From Digitaria exilis (Eukaryota; Streptophyta; Magnoliopsida; Poales; Poaceae), in the NCBI GenBank assembly GCA_015342445.1, contig JACEFO010001778.1, forward strand, positions 682,001-746,000: a DNA stretch of 64,000 nt. The letters are read 5' to 3'. Below are positions 33,595 through 46,388 of the stretch, in pieces (position 1 is the stretch's first letter; every line of letters begins with the position of its first letter). A program made the translations under genes and the position numbers. Below the pieces are notes generated by a model that had not been told where the DNA came from, ran no database searches, and saw nothing but the letters and a program-made list of their open reading frames with translations.

Positions 33595-35442
33595 TTAGAG
33601 TGTGTGTACTGGCGCTAAATTCGGCTTGTAGAAGCTTTTCCTCCTGAACAAATCACCGAACTTTCGGAATATCGGCCGCTTCTTCTTGTGCTTATTCATC
33701 GAATCCTCCATGTCGACGTAGTGGCTCTCGTCGATGTGATCGAATTCGTCGTCGAAATCGTCCATGGCCGCGTCCGCCGCGGACTTGAGATCGGCAATGT
33801 TGCTCAGCGACGCGAACACACGTTCCTTTGGGTTAAGGTTCCCCATCCGCGCCGATTGCGATAAGCCGCCCTTGAGCTTGCCCGGCTCGCCGATCGAGTA
33901 CCTTCGCCGGCTGCTCGGCGTCCTGGGCTTCTCCGCCATCCACCGCTGCGGCGTCCCGTCTTTGCTGCCGTTCGCCATCAGCCGCTGATCGAATCCGTAC
34001 TCCGGCGCCGGCGTGCTGCACGCCGTGTTCGTGGTGGTGGTGGTCGTCGCGGCGAGGAGGCTGTTGAGCTCCTTGAGGCTGCCCTGCGCGGCGGCCTCGC
34101 TGACCTTGACGCACTCGTACTCCTGGCGGAGGCTCTGCAGCGCGGCGTCCTTGTCGGCGACGGCCTCGCCGAGGCGCTCGTTCTCCGCCCTGGCGAGCTC
34201 GAGCGCGTCCTTGACGGCGCTGGCCTCGGCGACGGCCTGCTTGAGGATGTCGCGCAGGCGGGCGTTCTCGTCGCGGATGACGCGCTGCGACTCGACGAGC
34301 TTGGTGTTCTCCTGGCGGGCGCGGTTGACCTCCTCCTCGGACGCGCGCACGCAGTCGAGGAACACGCGCTCCTTGTCGCCCCACGACGCGGCGGCCTCCT
34401 CGGCCTCGACCCTGCACCGCTCGTGCTCGCCGGAGACGGCGCGGAGCCTGGACTCGGCGGCGGCCAGCGCCGCGCGCAGCCGCTCGGCCTCGGCGTTGGC
34501 GGACTCCAGCTCGGCCTGCGCCTCGGAGAGCCAGAGCTTCACCTGCTTGGCCTCCATGGTGACGTCGGAGAGCGCGACGGAGAGGTCGTCGGCCGCCTTC
34601 CGGCTACGCTCCTCGGCCTGCGTCGCCGTCCGGAGCTCGCCGCGGAGCACCCTGATCTCCTCGTCGGCGCCGCCGAACATGAGGTCCCTGACGCTCCTCT
34701 GCTCCTGCACGCCGCCGACGCGCCGGGCGGCGGCGGACTCGAGGCCCTTGTTTGCCTGGCGGAGCGCGGCGATCTCCAGCTTGGCCTCCTCGAGCGAGAT
34801 CTTGGTCTGCTCCAGCTGCTTGGTCTGGTATATCAGCGACTCGAGCATCTTGCGCTCCGACTCCTTGGACTTGTCCACCTCCCGCTCCAGGAGCTGCACC
34901 TTCTCCGCGACAGCTTTCGCGGCGCTCTCGCCATCCTTTCGTACCTCCTCGAGCTCCTTTATCGCCTTCGCCTTCTCCTCACGCTCTCGCCGGAGCTCCT
35001 CCTCCAGCTGCGCCACCCGCTGCTGCTGCATCGCCGCGCTCGCGCCGCCAACGCTGCGCCGCCTCTGCCGGTCAGAGAGAACCAAGAGCGAGCCGGCGTT
35101 AGAAACAACAAACAGCAACTTACTGATCACCTAACCCTTTCGGATCAGTGAGTGATCACACGCCATTCCAAAACTTCCAAAGCCGCCATCTTTGGGCGTA
35201 ACGTAATTAAACTTTGACGTAAGAAACCGCATCAAAGGAGGCCGCCACGCCAGTGGAAGCAAACATACCTCCGGGGACGGGGACACCTTGGAGGCGCCGC
35301 CGGCGGGGGAGCGGCTGCGCTGGAGACGAGGGGACGACGGCTGCTGCTTGTGGTGGTCTCTGGAGGACACGGACGAGGCCGTGGCGGTGACCCTGAGCCC
35401 GGCCTCGAAGGAGCCGGATCTGCGAGGCGAATCCCAGCTCAT
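33595..35442 (-). CDS. WEB-family-like long coiled-coil protein
   Basis: Two exons (35442-35269 and 35064-33595, minus strand) join in phase to give 547 residues. The N-terminal ~60 residues are Ser/Arg/Pro-rich (SPRRSGSFEAG, PSSPRLQRSRSP). From about residue 70 to 400 the protein is continuous heptad-rich coiled coil, with stretches such as QLEEELRREREEKAK and LEEAKLEIAALRQ. A Thr-rich hinge and a basic segment (SSRRRYSIGEPGKLKGG) follow. The end is acidic (DDFDDEFDHIDESHYVDME) and then basic, KKKRPIFRKFGDLFRRKSF. This plan, including the basic K/R-F-G-x-L-x-R-K/R tail, resembles WEB1/PMI2-related proteins, some of which act in chloroplast photorelocation. It could instead be an interactor-of-ROP type scaffold. 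The coiled coil is sure, the family less so. Confidence 0.75.
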
Positions 35443-37020
35443 CAGAAATCAAGAACCGAATCGTCTCGTGGGTTAAATAGTCAAACAATAAAAGAAGGCA
35501 CGCGAGGGGAGAAGAGTCTCACCTCGGCCTGGCGGACAGCATCTCGTATGGCACGCGAGGGGAGGGGGCGGCGCGGACTCCGATGACGGGGAAAAGAAGA
35601 AATCCGTGTCAGAGGGGAACGGAATAGAAGAAGGCTCCCCGGCGCAACAACATGGCGCAATTAATACCACCAAGGCCACCGCCGCCGAGACGACGAGCAC
35701 GGAGGGATGGGGAGGAAGAAGGGCGAGCGGGGTGGGGGTTAACGAAGCCGCGGGAGGGAGTGGAGAATGGAGGTGATGGCCGGCTTGGATTTGATTACTC
35801 GTGTGATGTGATGGTGCGCGTGGTCGCGGGCGAGGGCCGCAAATGGCGGGTCGTGGACTCGCGCGCGCTTGGATCCCAGCGCCGAGGCCGGGAGGGGGCG
35901 TGCCGTGCGCGTGGGAGAGATGGTCAACGGCGGGTGTGGGTTTGGGCTCGGTTTCTACGGGGGTTTTGGCTGGTTTCCTTCGTTCGATCGATCGGGCGGC
36001 GCCACTGGATCGTTGCTCCGTGCCAGCGCGGGACCGGACGAGAGGAATGGTCCCTTCGTGTGCCAGCCGGCGCGTGGATGGCCGGGTTTTTAATGGACGG
36101 AGGCGCGGTGGTTCGATGTCCTGCGTGCGTGCCCGCGGCACTCTGTGGATTTGGTGGGGGGGTGCAGAAAGAAATCCGTGGAACCTGCGGCCGTGTGGGA
36201 CTGGGATGGATGGATGGATGGATGGGATGATCGCGGAGTAGTGGGGACGGGCGGCGGCGGAACTTGACCGCTGATCGTTGAACGTGGTAGGCGGGTCCAA
36301 AGCTTTTTTCAGTGGATCGTTTCTACACGGGGGTTTCGTTTTGACATGCCACTCAATCGGTCGATGGTCCGCTGCTATTAATCTCACACTCAGCAAATAT
36401 TTTTGTTTTTTCTATGCTACAAATCTAATCGCGGTAGAGCTCAAGAATTTTCCCACCCCTTGACGAGTAACGCCAGCTCAAGAGTTCCTCCGGGACAAGG
36501 CGACCTCCAGATTCGATTGGCGTTGAAATCGTGGAGTTCGAGGCCGGACGGGCTTGGGGCGACGACCGACAGCATCAAGCTCGGGGGTGTGACCAGGAGT
36601 AAATGGTCACGACAAGTCATCACGCCTTTTTAGGTGCAGGAGCAGCGTTTGTCAACCAGGATGAACCGGCGTGGTGAGTTGGTGACGACCTTGTTACTGC
36701 AAAAGATCAACGCACGTCGAATTAACGACAGTGCAAAAGATCAACGCGCGGTGGCGTCACGCGTGCTGCGATGTTCGACTTCGAGGTGAAGTTTTGAAGT
36801 TGCTGTACTGTGAACAGCATCAATTTTTACCGTTGGTGAAGTACTATCTGAGCTAGTGCATCTCTTCTCGCTGCAACGAGCAACGTAATTACGTAAATAC
36901 CCCATTATTTACATTAGTGGTCGTACAACGGTTATGTGTGATGAAATATGATGTCATGTGAATTTCTTATACAAGGCTACACCTGTTAATTATTGTTTGC
37001 TCTGACAGTGAATGAAGTAA
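35443..37020. other. 5' flank of the coiled-coil gene and intergenic
   Basis: GC-rich leader-like sequence lies from 35480 to 36250 on the minus strand, including a (GGAT)n microsatellite at about 36204-36226. The long minus-strand frame through it translates to Pro/His/Arg-rich low complexity. From 36250 on I see nothing definable. Confidence 0.4.
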
Positions 37021-37177
37021 GACCATGTTCAGATTCCCAACTATTCACTATTCATTCCAACTTTTCACTATTCATTCCAACTTTTCACTATTCCTCCCTC
37101 ACAAAACACGTTTCCCAGCGAATGCTACAGTGTTTTTCTTATGATACAGTGTTTTTTCCTACAATCTAAACACACCC
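37021..37177. mobile_element. MITE, 157 bp, TAA target duplication
   Basis: Left end GACCATGTTCAGATTCCC and right end (reverse complement) GGGTGTGTTTAGATTG are inverted repeats. TAA flanks both sides (37018-37020 and 37178-37180). It contains a short internal tandem repeat (tattcattccaacttttcac, twice). It is the same family as the element at 25097, in opposite orientation. Confidence 0.82.
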
Positions 37178-37205
37178 TAAACGGAACCCATCTCTGTTTG
37201 CTCAA

Positions 37206-37335
37206 GGTTGTGTTCAGATTGGAAGTGAAAAGTAATTTTTCTAGATGAATAGTGCACTGAAAAACGTGTTCTGTGTGTGGGATGAATAGAAAAAACTTGT
37301 TGAAAAATTACTTTTTTCTGAATCTGAACACAGCC
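37206..37335. mobile_element. Second related MITE, 130 bp
   Basis: Left end GGTTGTGTTCAGATT and the reverse complement of the right end GGCTGTGTTCAGATT differ at one base. The interior phrase gtgttctgtgtgtgggatgaa matches the element at 11692. Flanks are caa and aag, so no clean target duplication is visible. It lies 28 bp after the MITE at 37021-37177. Confidence 0.7.
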
Positions 37336-38520
37336 AAGATCACATGCCCGCTCGTGCCTGACCGAAAACATAAGGCCACACACAGCTTACCGATGTTTAT
37401 ACGACGTTGTTCATCAACAGATCATCCACGTCGGTTTCCATCGACTCTTTGTCGGCCTGCCATCGCCACGTGACGACGGCGACGTATCCGGACCAAGCAG
37501 CGAGCACCGATTTTTCCTTCTTCGAGAAAGCAACAAGAATCAGCATGAAAATGCCATAGGCGTAGGCGAGGACGACAAGCATGTGCGTACCTTCCTTGCA
37601 AAAGAGAAGCTTGTGCATGAGTGCATGTGCCAGTGACGAGGAGCCAATTCTGTGGCCGAAACTTCCAGTTCGGTCAGGTGGTGTGGTGGTCACCGTGCCG
37701 TGCTCCTGTCAGCTGTTGCTTTCTGGGCCGGCAAGTCCGGATCTGCAAACCTGAATCCCATGCCGGGATCCCCCCCAGTTTAGCATGCACGCGCATGCGA
37801 CGATGCTCATGAGTGGCAACCCCGGGGAATGCGTCGCCTTGCGGAAAAGGAGAGCCGAGGGCGTATACTACAATCAGCAGAAGGCGGTCGTCGCGACGCA
37901 CGGTGCAGTCTGCACCATGCAGATCTCCCAGATGGAGTAGGAGTTGGGCAGGTTGGGGCCGGAATCACGAGCGTGGCGTGTGGTTCGTGACATGGCATTC
38001 GTCTCCCAACCCAGACGTTCTAACACACGAGCTGCGTGAGTTTGGATTGGACTATGGACCTTGGACACACCGGCGGCGGATCGCAACGCTGATGTTTGTA
38101 AGAAAAACTGCGTAGCACGGTTTGAGGTTTTGGTCGGAGGTGTACAGTGAGGCTGCACGTTTCAGAATTCAGAACGGTGAACTTTCAAAGAAACAGAATT
38201 CAGAACGGTTCGTGTCACCGTCTGTCATGTAGAATGCTCCGTCGTACGTTAAGCTAACAAAAAAAAAAAGAGAGAACACCAGCTGGAGAAAATTTTCATA
38301 GTTTTTTCGAAACCGAAGCCCATTACACATCGCCCCTCCCTCATAGAGGCCCAAGCCCAACCTCTGGCACGTTTGCCTTTTATTCCCCTCCCTTAAATGT
38401 TTTTCCTCCATCCATTTCCTCGCGAATTTGCTTGCGCAAAGCCTGAGAAATTCGAAGCGGAGCCGAACCAAGACGAGCGCGAGAGGGGAGGGGCGGAGGC
38501 GGAGCTGCGGGGAGGCAGCC
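37336..38520. other. Intergenic before the 14-exon gene
   Basis: A 98-codon minus-strand frame (37397-37693) contains a hydrophobic stretch (MLVVLAYAYGIFMLILVAF) but has no family I know. The last 150 bases are the likely 5' UTR of the next gene. Nothing else is definable. Confidence 0.4.
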
Positions 38521-41500
38521 ATGGAGGCGCTGCTGGAGCTCGAGAGGGTGCAGCGGGTGCTCTCCCTCATGAGTTCGCGCGGCCTCTGCGACACCGGTTC
38601 CAGCGGGGGCGACGCCGCCGCCGACCGCTTCCTCGCCCAGTTCCTCCTCTTCATGGTGCGGTTTTCCCCCGCCCCTCGCTGCTCTCCCTTCCTCTCCACG
38701 GATTCAATCGACTTGGATTTGTATGCTATCTGTGCTCTTAAGGCTTGTCCAGCGAACGTGATCCTTGCAAGTGTGCTGTTGACGCCCTTGCTGAGGCTTT
38801 TGGTTGGGACAAGGGTTTATGCGCCATAGAAGCCGTTCGTTTTTTCCCCCCAATTTTGATGAGGAGATTTCAATTATCTGTTTGTACCCGCGTCTGACGT
38901 TGCAGTGTGAATTTCGATCGATTTGGTGTGATGGTCAATGCTGTGCTAAATTGCTGTTTATTGGTGATGCTTTGCTTTTTCCGGGTCTGAATTTTTCTGC
39001 CAAGCAAGAGCTGTACTTGTGCTCGTGCTATCGAGTTGTAGTTCAGTTAGCTAGGTGGAGTGAGATTGTACCACCAGTGTAGACACGGTCCGTCGAAATT
39101 CATAGATTGACAGCAACTGTGGACTTAATTTTGTCCAAATTCATAAATCGTACAGTATTGAATAATGCTGTGCGTTATTGGTAACTGAACCTTTTATAAT
39201 TACTAGTTACTCCCTCCGTCCCAAAATTATAGTCGTTTTGGGTGTTTGTGCCACGAGTTTGATTAGGTTTGTACAAAATACGTGCAACATTTAGATCTTC
39301 AAATATTTTTTTATAAAAACTAGACCTTAATATCTTTCTATTGATATCTATAGTGTACCATAACATTTATTATATTTTTATATATAATTGTCCGTAGCAT
39401 TTTCTCGGGAAGTGAGAAAGACTGTAATTTTGGGACGGAGGGAGTAACTTTGATAATCACTGCATCTACCTGATTGCCTTGTTTTTATGATCTGATTTGT
39501 CACAGTAGTCTGCTTACTACACCTCCTCCCCATTCGTTATCGGTCATGTCAAATGTTCCTGTGATTTTTGAAATGGGACATCTAAGTACATCTATAACTT
39601 CTCTCAAAATCATTTCGGCAATCATAAAGTCCTTTATGTAGGTGCAACCATCTGATTCTCTCACCATGGAGAGGAAGATCCTATTGGTCTCTGAGCTATT
39701 AGGAAAGGTAATCTTACTGATGCTTTCCACTTTTATATGTATGCTAATTGCTATGCAGAAAATTATACTTGAGCCCCTTTTTTTCATATTAGGCTACTCC
39801 TGATACTCTGGATGAAGTGCAGCATTTCACCCGTCTGGAAGGTAGTAGTTGTGAAGTAATGATAGTCTGTCTTTTACCTTATGAATTTATCTGGAAAATT
39901 TCTTGTTGATTACTTGATTGGGACTAAACTCTGACGGGACAGTAGGACCCTTTCAAGTGCAGCTGATCAAGTTATATCTTCTGGAGCTTTACTACAGCCA
40001 AATAAGAACTTCAAGACGCAGGCTGAGAAATCAACCATTCAGGCTGCGCCTATGGTTGGGTTTGATGCCATGACGAGAGCTAATTCTACGCTTGAAGATT
40101 TTGTATGTGTTTTTTGGAAGCTATTACCTCTAAAATATATAATTGCAACGCTTCCATGATGTAATTCATGTGCAACAAAACAACTGAAACTGCTTAGGGG
40201 CATTAGATTCATGTCAGAACAAGGAAAATTTTCATGGAATGTATTTTGCTGTTTCTTTGTAAGTCTTACAGAAAGTCCGAAACTTGTCATGTGATGTTAT
40301 AAATTTTAATTTCCTCGTTCAAGCATATCTTTATTCCTTTCGTCTTATGATAAATCTATCCCCGGGAAGTTCAGATAATTATGTTTTCTTTTCTTCTTGA
40401 AAAAAAACAGTGCAGATCGTACTTTATGTTTCATGCACTGAATGTTAAGAATCCACAATCCATTTTCAAGTATCTACCTGTCCTTTCGTTCACAGAGAGC
40501 TACATATATCAGGTTTTGCTGCTGAACTGCTAAAAACTTTATTTTAAGGTTTCAATTTTTCATTGAGCAAACCCAAGAATTTCTTGTTGCAGTTAGATGC
40601 TTCAAATGAAGACTCTTTGGGTCTAAACCCAGACAACAGCAGTTCTTCAGAAGTAAGACTTGGACATTGGATTTGTTATCTAATAAAATAGATATAGAAA
40701 ATACAGAATGATACTGTGTTGAATCCGATCTATATAGGTCTTGTATAGCATGTCTAGTGACCACCTTATTTATCATACAGAAGTTGGAAAGGAAAAAAGA
40801 AGCTTTTGATGAAAAATCCTTGTCTCAAATGATTGAACCCCTTGACAGTCTTCTTCAGAGTCAGGGGTTAATGACAGATCGGTTAGATTGGAACTATGCT
40901 TTGTACTTTTGGTTATGTAAAATATTCACTGATACTTCATCTAGTTCACTCACTTTATTTTCTCCTGTTTCTAGATTGCGAACTGAACTGAGATCAGGCA
41001 TTCAGTATTGGTCTTTAGAGCGGAAGCTTTGTCAAGCATTAATAAGAAATGAAAAGGTATGTAGAGGCATTTATTTTGCTGCACTGTAACATAAGGACAT
41101 GTATCCCATTAATACTGACCTATGGTTTGTTAGATCATCTGGTGGATCCAATCAAATCTGCTGCATTCATCTATTGTTTTTTCTTGGCAAAGCTGTACAC
41201 TCTTGATACTTCAAAGAAAAAGTGATGATGCCATATAACAGAGGCTCTTAGCACACAAACTAAAAGTGAATCCCCGATTTTGAACTTATTAAAATGAGCA
41301 TTATTATTGCTGTTGTTTTATTGAAAGTGCTTTCGCCTTCTTGGCAAACTCAGTGATCAAAATATTTTTTTTCTTCTAGATCTCAATTGACGATGTGATG
41401 AAAGCAATCCATCTCAAATCATTTGATTATCGAGTTCTTAATCTCTTGATGTATCAGCTCACTGGTCAGCAGGTAGGCCTGCCTTTCTGTTCAGTACGTA

Positions 41501-43049
41501 CTAAATTCTACTCCTATACTCCACCTGGGATCATTTTCTCTATTCACTTTTTAGGTCAATGAATTGCACATGGACTTCTTGTCAATTTCAGAATTTTTGG
41601 TTGAGATATCTGATGACCTGTGAGTATGCTCCGAATCTTACTCATGCATTCATAATGCAGATTCTCCACATAGTGACATGAACTGCCTACAGTCTTAATG
41701 TGTTGTATCAAATAATCTATCATTGACAATTTGCTGTTTTTGTAAATGCTCGAGCAAGGTAGTTAGCGAAACGAAAGTATGGGTTTAAGTAAATGGAATT
41801 AGAGTTTGTGTCTAAATTTTGTAGATATGATACAGTGATGTTATACCTAACTAGGAGCAATGGTTTTGTTGTGAACATAATTGTGTAATACTTAAATAAT
41901 AAATCCTTTTTAAATCAAATAACATTGAAACTTTGAATCACCTTTTCGTATTCTTTATTTCATTTTGAAGTTATGACTCGGTGACTTGTTTTGAATATCT
42001 TGCAGGTATGATTATGAGGTAAGTTGTTCTGCTGATGTTGTCACTCTAGCTTAGTTGCACTAGTGTAAGCCTATCTATTAAAGTAGTTCATTTTTGTTTC
42101 GTAGGATGATGTGATGAACAATACTTTCAATATCCTTCGCATGTTTGTTGTGGTATATGGATCTTCAGAGGCACCAAATATGCTGGTGAGCACTGAGCAG
42201 CAAGTACTCTATATCTTTGATTTATGGTGCACTTGTCTCCTGATAATATGTTCCTAAATTTCATACGCTGTTCTATTGAGAATTTTATTCACAATTATAT
42301 ACCCCTGTTATACCTTGTAAACTGACAGTTAGGTCTCAATTTCCAATCACACAGAACATTTTGGCTGAACTAAAATCAATACCATAGATTTTGGGCCATA
42401 TTTCAAATTGCTACAACGTTCAGTATACTACATATGTTTCACCCAGAACTTTGTTGTTGGCTCAATTTGATGCATCCTATTTGTTCCTTGGCAATAACTT
42501 GTGGATTTGCTTTATGTATCATTATCATTCACTGAGCCAAAAGCAATGATTTATGGATATGAATTGTGGACTGAACCCATGTGAAATTCGAGGAGCTTTA
42601 CAAATCCAGTGATTAAATAAGTATGAAAAGTAGAAATAGGCGTCCATTTTTTTTGTATTACAGAAATATGTCTTTGGTGACCAAAACGGTACTATATATG
42701 CTGATGAATCATATGTAGAAGTTTTATGGTGTATGTGCTGTTGTCTATTGTAGGCCAAGTGCATAGGTGAGGCTGAAGAGCAGTATGAGAGTTTCTCAAA
42801 GAAATTGGACCCTAGTCTCTCCGGTAGTTACTGGAGAAGATGTGAGGAAGCTACAAAGGAAGGTTTGTCTTATCTGTTCATATAGAATTTAGCTCATTTC
42901 TTCATATTAATTCATTTTATTTTTGGATCCACTGTCATGTTTGTCATCCTATTGCAGGTGGAAAATTATCAGGTCATGCATATGGAACCTGGAATATCCC
43001 TCCTGTGATATGCGATGAAGAATTGTTCCGGCGTGAAAGATTGAGCTAG
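38521..43049 (+). CDS. Unrecognised 395-residue protein, 14 exons
   Basis: Exons: 38521-38655, 39642-39707, 39793-39841, 39963-40102, 40411-40512, 40593-40652, 40781-40881, 40975-41056, 41380-41472, 41555-41619, 42006-42018, 42105-42185, 42754-42862 and 42958-43049. All joins are GT..AG and in phase. The 11th exon is only 13 nt. The protein begins MEALLELERVQRVLSLMSSR, has a polar middle (LDASNEDSLGLNPDNSSSSE) and then a helical, mostly soluble C-terminal half with SIQYW-like and aromatic-rich phrases (SGIQYWSLERKLCQALIRNE, MDFLSISEFLVEISDDLYDY, ILRMFVVVYGSSEAPNM). It ends in a conserved-looking tail (GSYWRRCEEATKEGGKLSGH, YGTWNIPPVICDEELFRRER). There is no signal peptide or membrane helix. 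I cannot assign a family. The acceptor of exon 4 (39963) was chosen because it alone keeps the phase. Confidence 0.75.
39210..39444. mobile_element. Stowaway MITE in intron 1 of the 14-exon gene
   Basis: Ends CTCCCTCCGTCCCAAAATTA and its inverted copy (AATTTTGGGACGGAGGGAG), flanked by TA on each side (39208-39209, 39445-39446), are the standard signature of Tc1/mariner-derived Stowaway elements. 235 bp, AT-rich, non-coding. Confidence 0.93.
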
Positions 43050-44462
43050 CACGATACTTCTGCTGGTACCATCTGATGACAAATATCATGTTCCAAAGAA
43101 TCTTCAAACTGAAGCTCATTGCACACAGCTAGTGTCTTGCCCATATGCGTATCTCCATGCTTGTCAGGTCAACTGTAGACAAATGACCTGCATGGCTGCA
43201 TCCCTTGAAGTGAGGTGCTAGGGTGTGTTCAGCGCGGAACTTGTTGAGGTTATAACCACTTCCAATCAAATTGCTATTTAGCTGAGTTTGGCCATTTAGT
43301 TTACATGCCCTCACTTTTCCTAATGCCCTTCATCCCCAACACTAGATTTTGACCAAACTCTCGCGTTCCTTTTTTCCAAAATTTCAGTACCGATGACGAT
43401 TTAAAACGGGTCTTCCGTACTCCGTATTAACCATTACACAACGCATCTGCAAGCATATAGTTTGGCGCCGATCATTGCTTTGGCCATTTTCAATGATCTG
43501 AATGAACTTTAGGCACAATGAAGTCAATGTGTTTTTCAATTTGTGGCACGCACAACTACCATAAATCATAGTTGAAATGAGAGAGAAGGTAAGTTTCCTG
43601 GGGAGCGGCATCGTCTTTTCGTTTCTGTTTGGTTGCATGTTTGGTAGTATCTGGTTAATGTGAGTTGGACGGCAGAAGTGGTTCACAACTTTCAGTCACA
43701 CAGGTTTTCACAATGCTCGATCCAATCTTTTTTTTTTCTGGAGATCTTTAGTCGGATGCTCAATCCAATCGTTTTTCTTCTGGAGATATCTTTTGTTGGT
43801 TCTACAGCTTGCTGTAAATGTCGTCATCTCCCTAATAAAGTAATAATTGATTGATGGTTGCTGGTCTCTTGACACGATTCCGTGGCTTTGAATTCACATA
43901 TGGTCCTTCGTCTTTATGGCCTTGAGAGACCACATGCGTAAATTGTTTGTCGAGTTTGGCGCTGGAGGGCTTCGTCAGGACGATGCATTCCGGCCTCACG
44001 TCTATGTTTTTTTATCGCTCCAGGATCATTGCAGATTGCATGTGATCCCTAGCTGTATGGGCGTAGATTTTTTTTAAAATTTTCTATTAAAAAACTGCCA
44101 ACCATGTCGGATTAATGGTGCAAGGACACACACAAGCTGGTGGACACGGAGATAGCCACGTCCGTCCGCGTTTCTAGTAGGTAGCTGTCCTGACGATCGT
44201 GGTCGATCATTTTATCTGATCGATCGCTACGGCATGGGCCACACAAACAAAATGAGGGCCTCGTGGCCTGGGCGCCAGGCCAGGCCTCGACGCAAGAAGC
44301 CCCACTTATTTGCTCTTGGCATTTACTATCTGTAGCCAAGTTGCTTGCGTGGGGCTGGTCGTGAACAAAACCTGCAGCACCGTATCGCGTTGTAAACAGC
44401 ATGTGAGATAAGGGTTTCCATCTCTCTCCTACTGGCCGGTGACTGTGTGAATGTATCATGTA
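43050..44462. other. 3' flank and intergenic
   Basis: The 3' UTR of the 14-exon gene covers the first part. I see no further gene or repeat with definable ends. Confidence 0.4.
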
Positions 44463-44722
44463 CTCCCTCCATATTGGTAAAGGATAACGTTTAGGACATT
44501 GACACGGTCTCCAAAACACAACTTTGACTAATACTTTTTAGTATAAAATATTTATAAATTATATTTTAAAAGTACTTTTCTAAAACTATATTTCAATACA
44601 AATATACTCATACCATTTTTATATTTCTAAACTTAATACTTCAAAAATTATTTACAGCCAAAATTTACAAAGTTTGACTTAGGACAATCTCAAAACTTCA
44701 TCCTTTACCAATATGGAGGGAG
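44463..44722. mobile_element. Stowaway MITE, 260 bp
   Basis: CTCCCTCCATATTGGTAAAG at the left is exactly mirrored at the right (CTTTACCAATATGGAGGGAG). TA dinucleotides flank both sides (44461-44462, 44723-44724). The interior is AT-rich and non-coding. A second, one-ended Stowaway fragment (ACTCCCTCTGTTCCTAATTG) starts near 44900. Confidence 0.93.
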
Positions 44723-45406
44723 TACGTAATTACTACGGGTTGAATCTTTGACCTCGATGGCGGTTGGGTGCAAAATGTGATGTGGCAATGTGATTGATCT
44801 GTCTGATGATCTACGCCCGGCTTTATAACTTATAAGCCGTGGAGTCGAAATAAGAGTTGAACTTAAACTAGGATGGTGTTTAGTTCGGTGTCTGTGACAT
44901 ACTCCCTCTGTTCCTAATTGCTTTTCTCATTTTCCGAAATAATTTTGACCAAATATATATACAAATAGACCTCCGCGTACCGCATCCCCTTAGTGGCCTC
45001 ATTGTTGACTGTGTTTCTTCGTAATAGTATCATACTTCTCATTATATCCCACATTGTTTAGATATTGAAGTATAATACTATGAATTGGAAGTCTACAAGT
45101 ACAATAATTAACGATGACATCTTTTCCACGACGCACTTCAAATTCACGAGTGCACCGATGGATAATTTCCATCTCGGAAGTACGCCCCTCGCGTACTCCG
45201 TGCGCCTGTCAGACGAACATATGGGCACGTGAGTCTGTACCTGTGATCTGCGTACCATTTAACGTCGGTTGACTGATGCGGTATCCTGGTCCTACCTCTT
45301 TTTATTCATCTGTTCCGCAAAGTTGTGTAGGCAGTAGGGACACCATGACAACTGCACTTTACTCTTTACCATCACTCCAATAGCTAGTCACGATCATTTC
45401 GGAGAA

Positions 45407-46130
45407 ATGGATTATGAGATCATTCGGAGATGGACATCAGATGGGGAATACACAACTAAAAGCGCATATCGCGTTCAGTTTAGAGATCATGCGACTAGGC
45501 AATCCATCAGCCCAATTTGGAAGATACTAACAGCAAACAACTTGGCGAAAAGAGGTTGGACACATGACCAACAATGCAAGCTATGCCACAATGCACCAGA
45601 AACCCCAACGCACCTCTGTAAAGATTGCCCATTCACGCAGGCAGTTTAGGATCAATTAATTAATGTTTTCAATTTGCACCAACTACCAATCATCTCCTTA
45701 CAGATGGTGGAAAAAATATTGAGCAAAAAAAAAAAAGATTGCGAAGAATCGTAAGTCGTTTTCCGATGGGCTCGTTATTTACTTTTGGTGGAATATATGG
45801 AAGGAACGGAATAGAACAACTTTCGTCTTTCTGACATGAAGAAAAAAAGGTGCTAGAGGTTGTGAATATCATCAAAGAGGATTTCCATCAATATAGTCAA
45901 GCAACAGAGATGACCAGTGGAAACTCTACAACTCCTGTGATTTAGAGGGGTTTCTAGTGGTATTTTCTTTCTTTCTGTTGGAGGTGCTTTTGTTGGTGTT
46001 CCCGGGAAGAGGAGAGATAGGATATGGACTGGAGCTGTTCTTAGTTGGGGTTGTTTTTTCTTATGTTTGTATATTTTATTCTGTTCTTCTAATAAAGATT
46101 CGGCAAATCTTTTGCCATTGTTTAAAAAAA
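45407..46130 (+). mobile_element. 3' fragment of a LINE retrotransposon
   Basis: The frame 45407-45649 encodes a truncated RT-associated zinc-binding region of plant LINEs: WTSDGEYTTKSAYRVQF, then IWKILTANNLAKRGW, then C-x2-C (QQCKLCHNAPETPTHLCKDC). After a stop, a second frame near 45770 has LVIYFWWNIWKERNRTTF, the usual C-terminal phrase of these elements. The 3' end has the typical AATAAAGATTCGGC..TTTTGCC followed by a short poly-A at 46124-46130. The RT core is missing and the zinc region has internal deletions, so it is a dead 5'-truncated copy. Confidence 0.82.
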
Positions 46131-46388
46131 CATGTTTCTGAGAAATTCATAGTCACCACGCCTTATCTCTGATTGATGGCAAGGTCGTGTGATCGTGTCT
46201 CCCCGGATATACGGTCATAAATTCTTTGTCCAGACTCCGGAGTAACATTGAGCTCCTGCCAAGTGAGAGCGAGGATATGCGATTTTTTAGGTTTATACCA
46301 AATAGAGGAAACTGGAAAGAGATTTCTGGGCGGTGAAAGAGATAACTAATCAGAATAATGTGGACGCTTCTCAAGATTTGCATTGGCT

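Noticed and set aside
34013..35151. Plus-strand frames of 373 and 242 codons opposite the coiled-coil gene
   Set aside because: Ser/Ala/Arg- or Leu/Gly-rich antisense translations of the GC-biased coiled-coil exon; no domain.
35473..36396. 307-codon minus-strand frame upstream of the coiled-coil gene
   Set aside because: Pro/His/Arg/Ser low complexity through a microsatellite and leader-like sequence.
37397..37693. 98-codon minus-strand frame with a hydrophobic segment
   Set aside because: No family resemblance and no supporting splice sites or promoter.
41600..42030. DDLYDYEDD in the 14-exon gene as an isoprenoid-synthase DDxxD motif
   Set aside because: The motif spans three exons, the second aspartate-rich motif is missing and the rest of the protein does not resemble a terpene or prenyl synthase.
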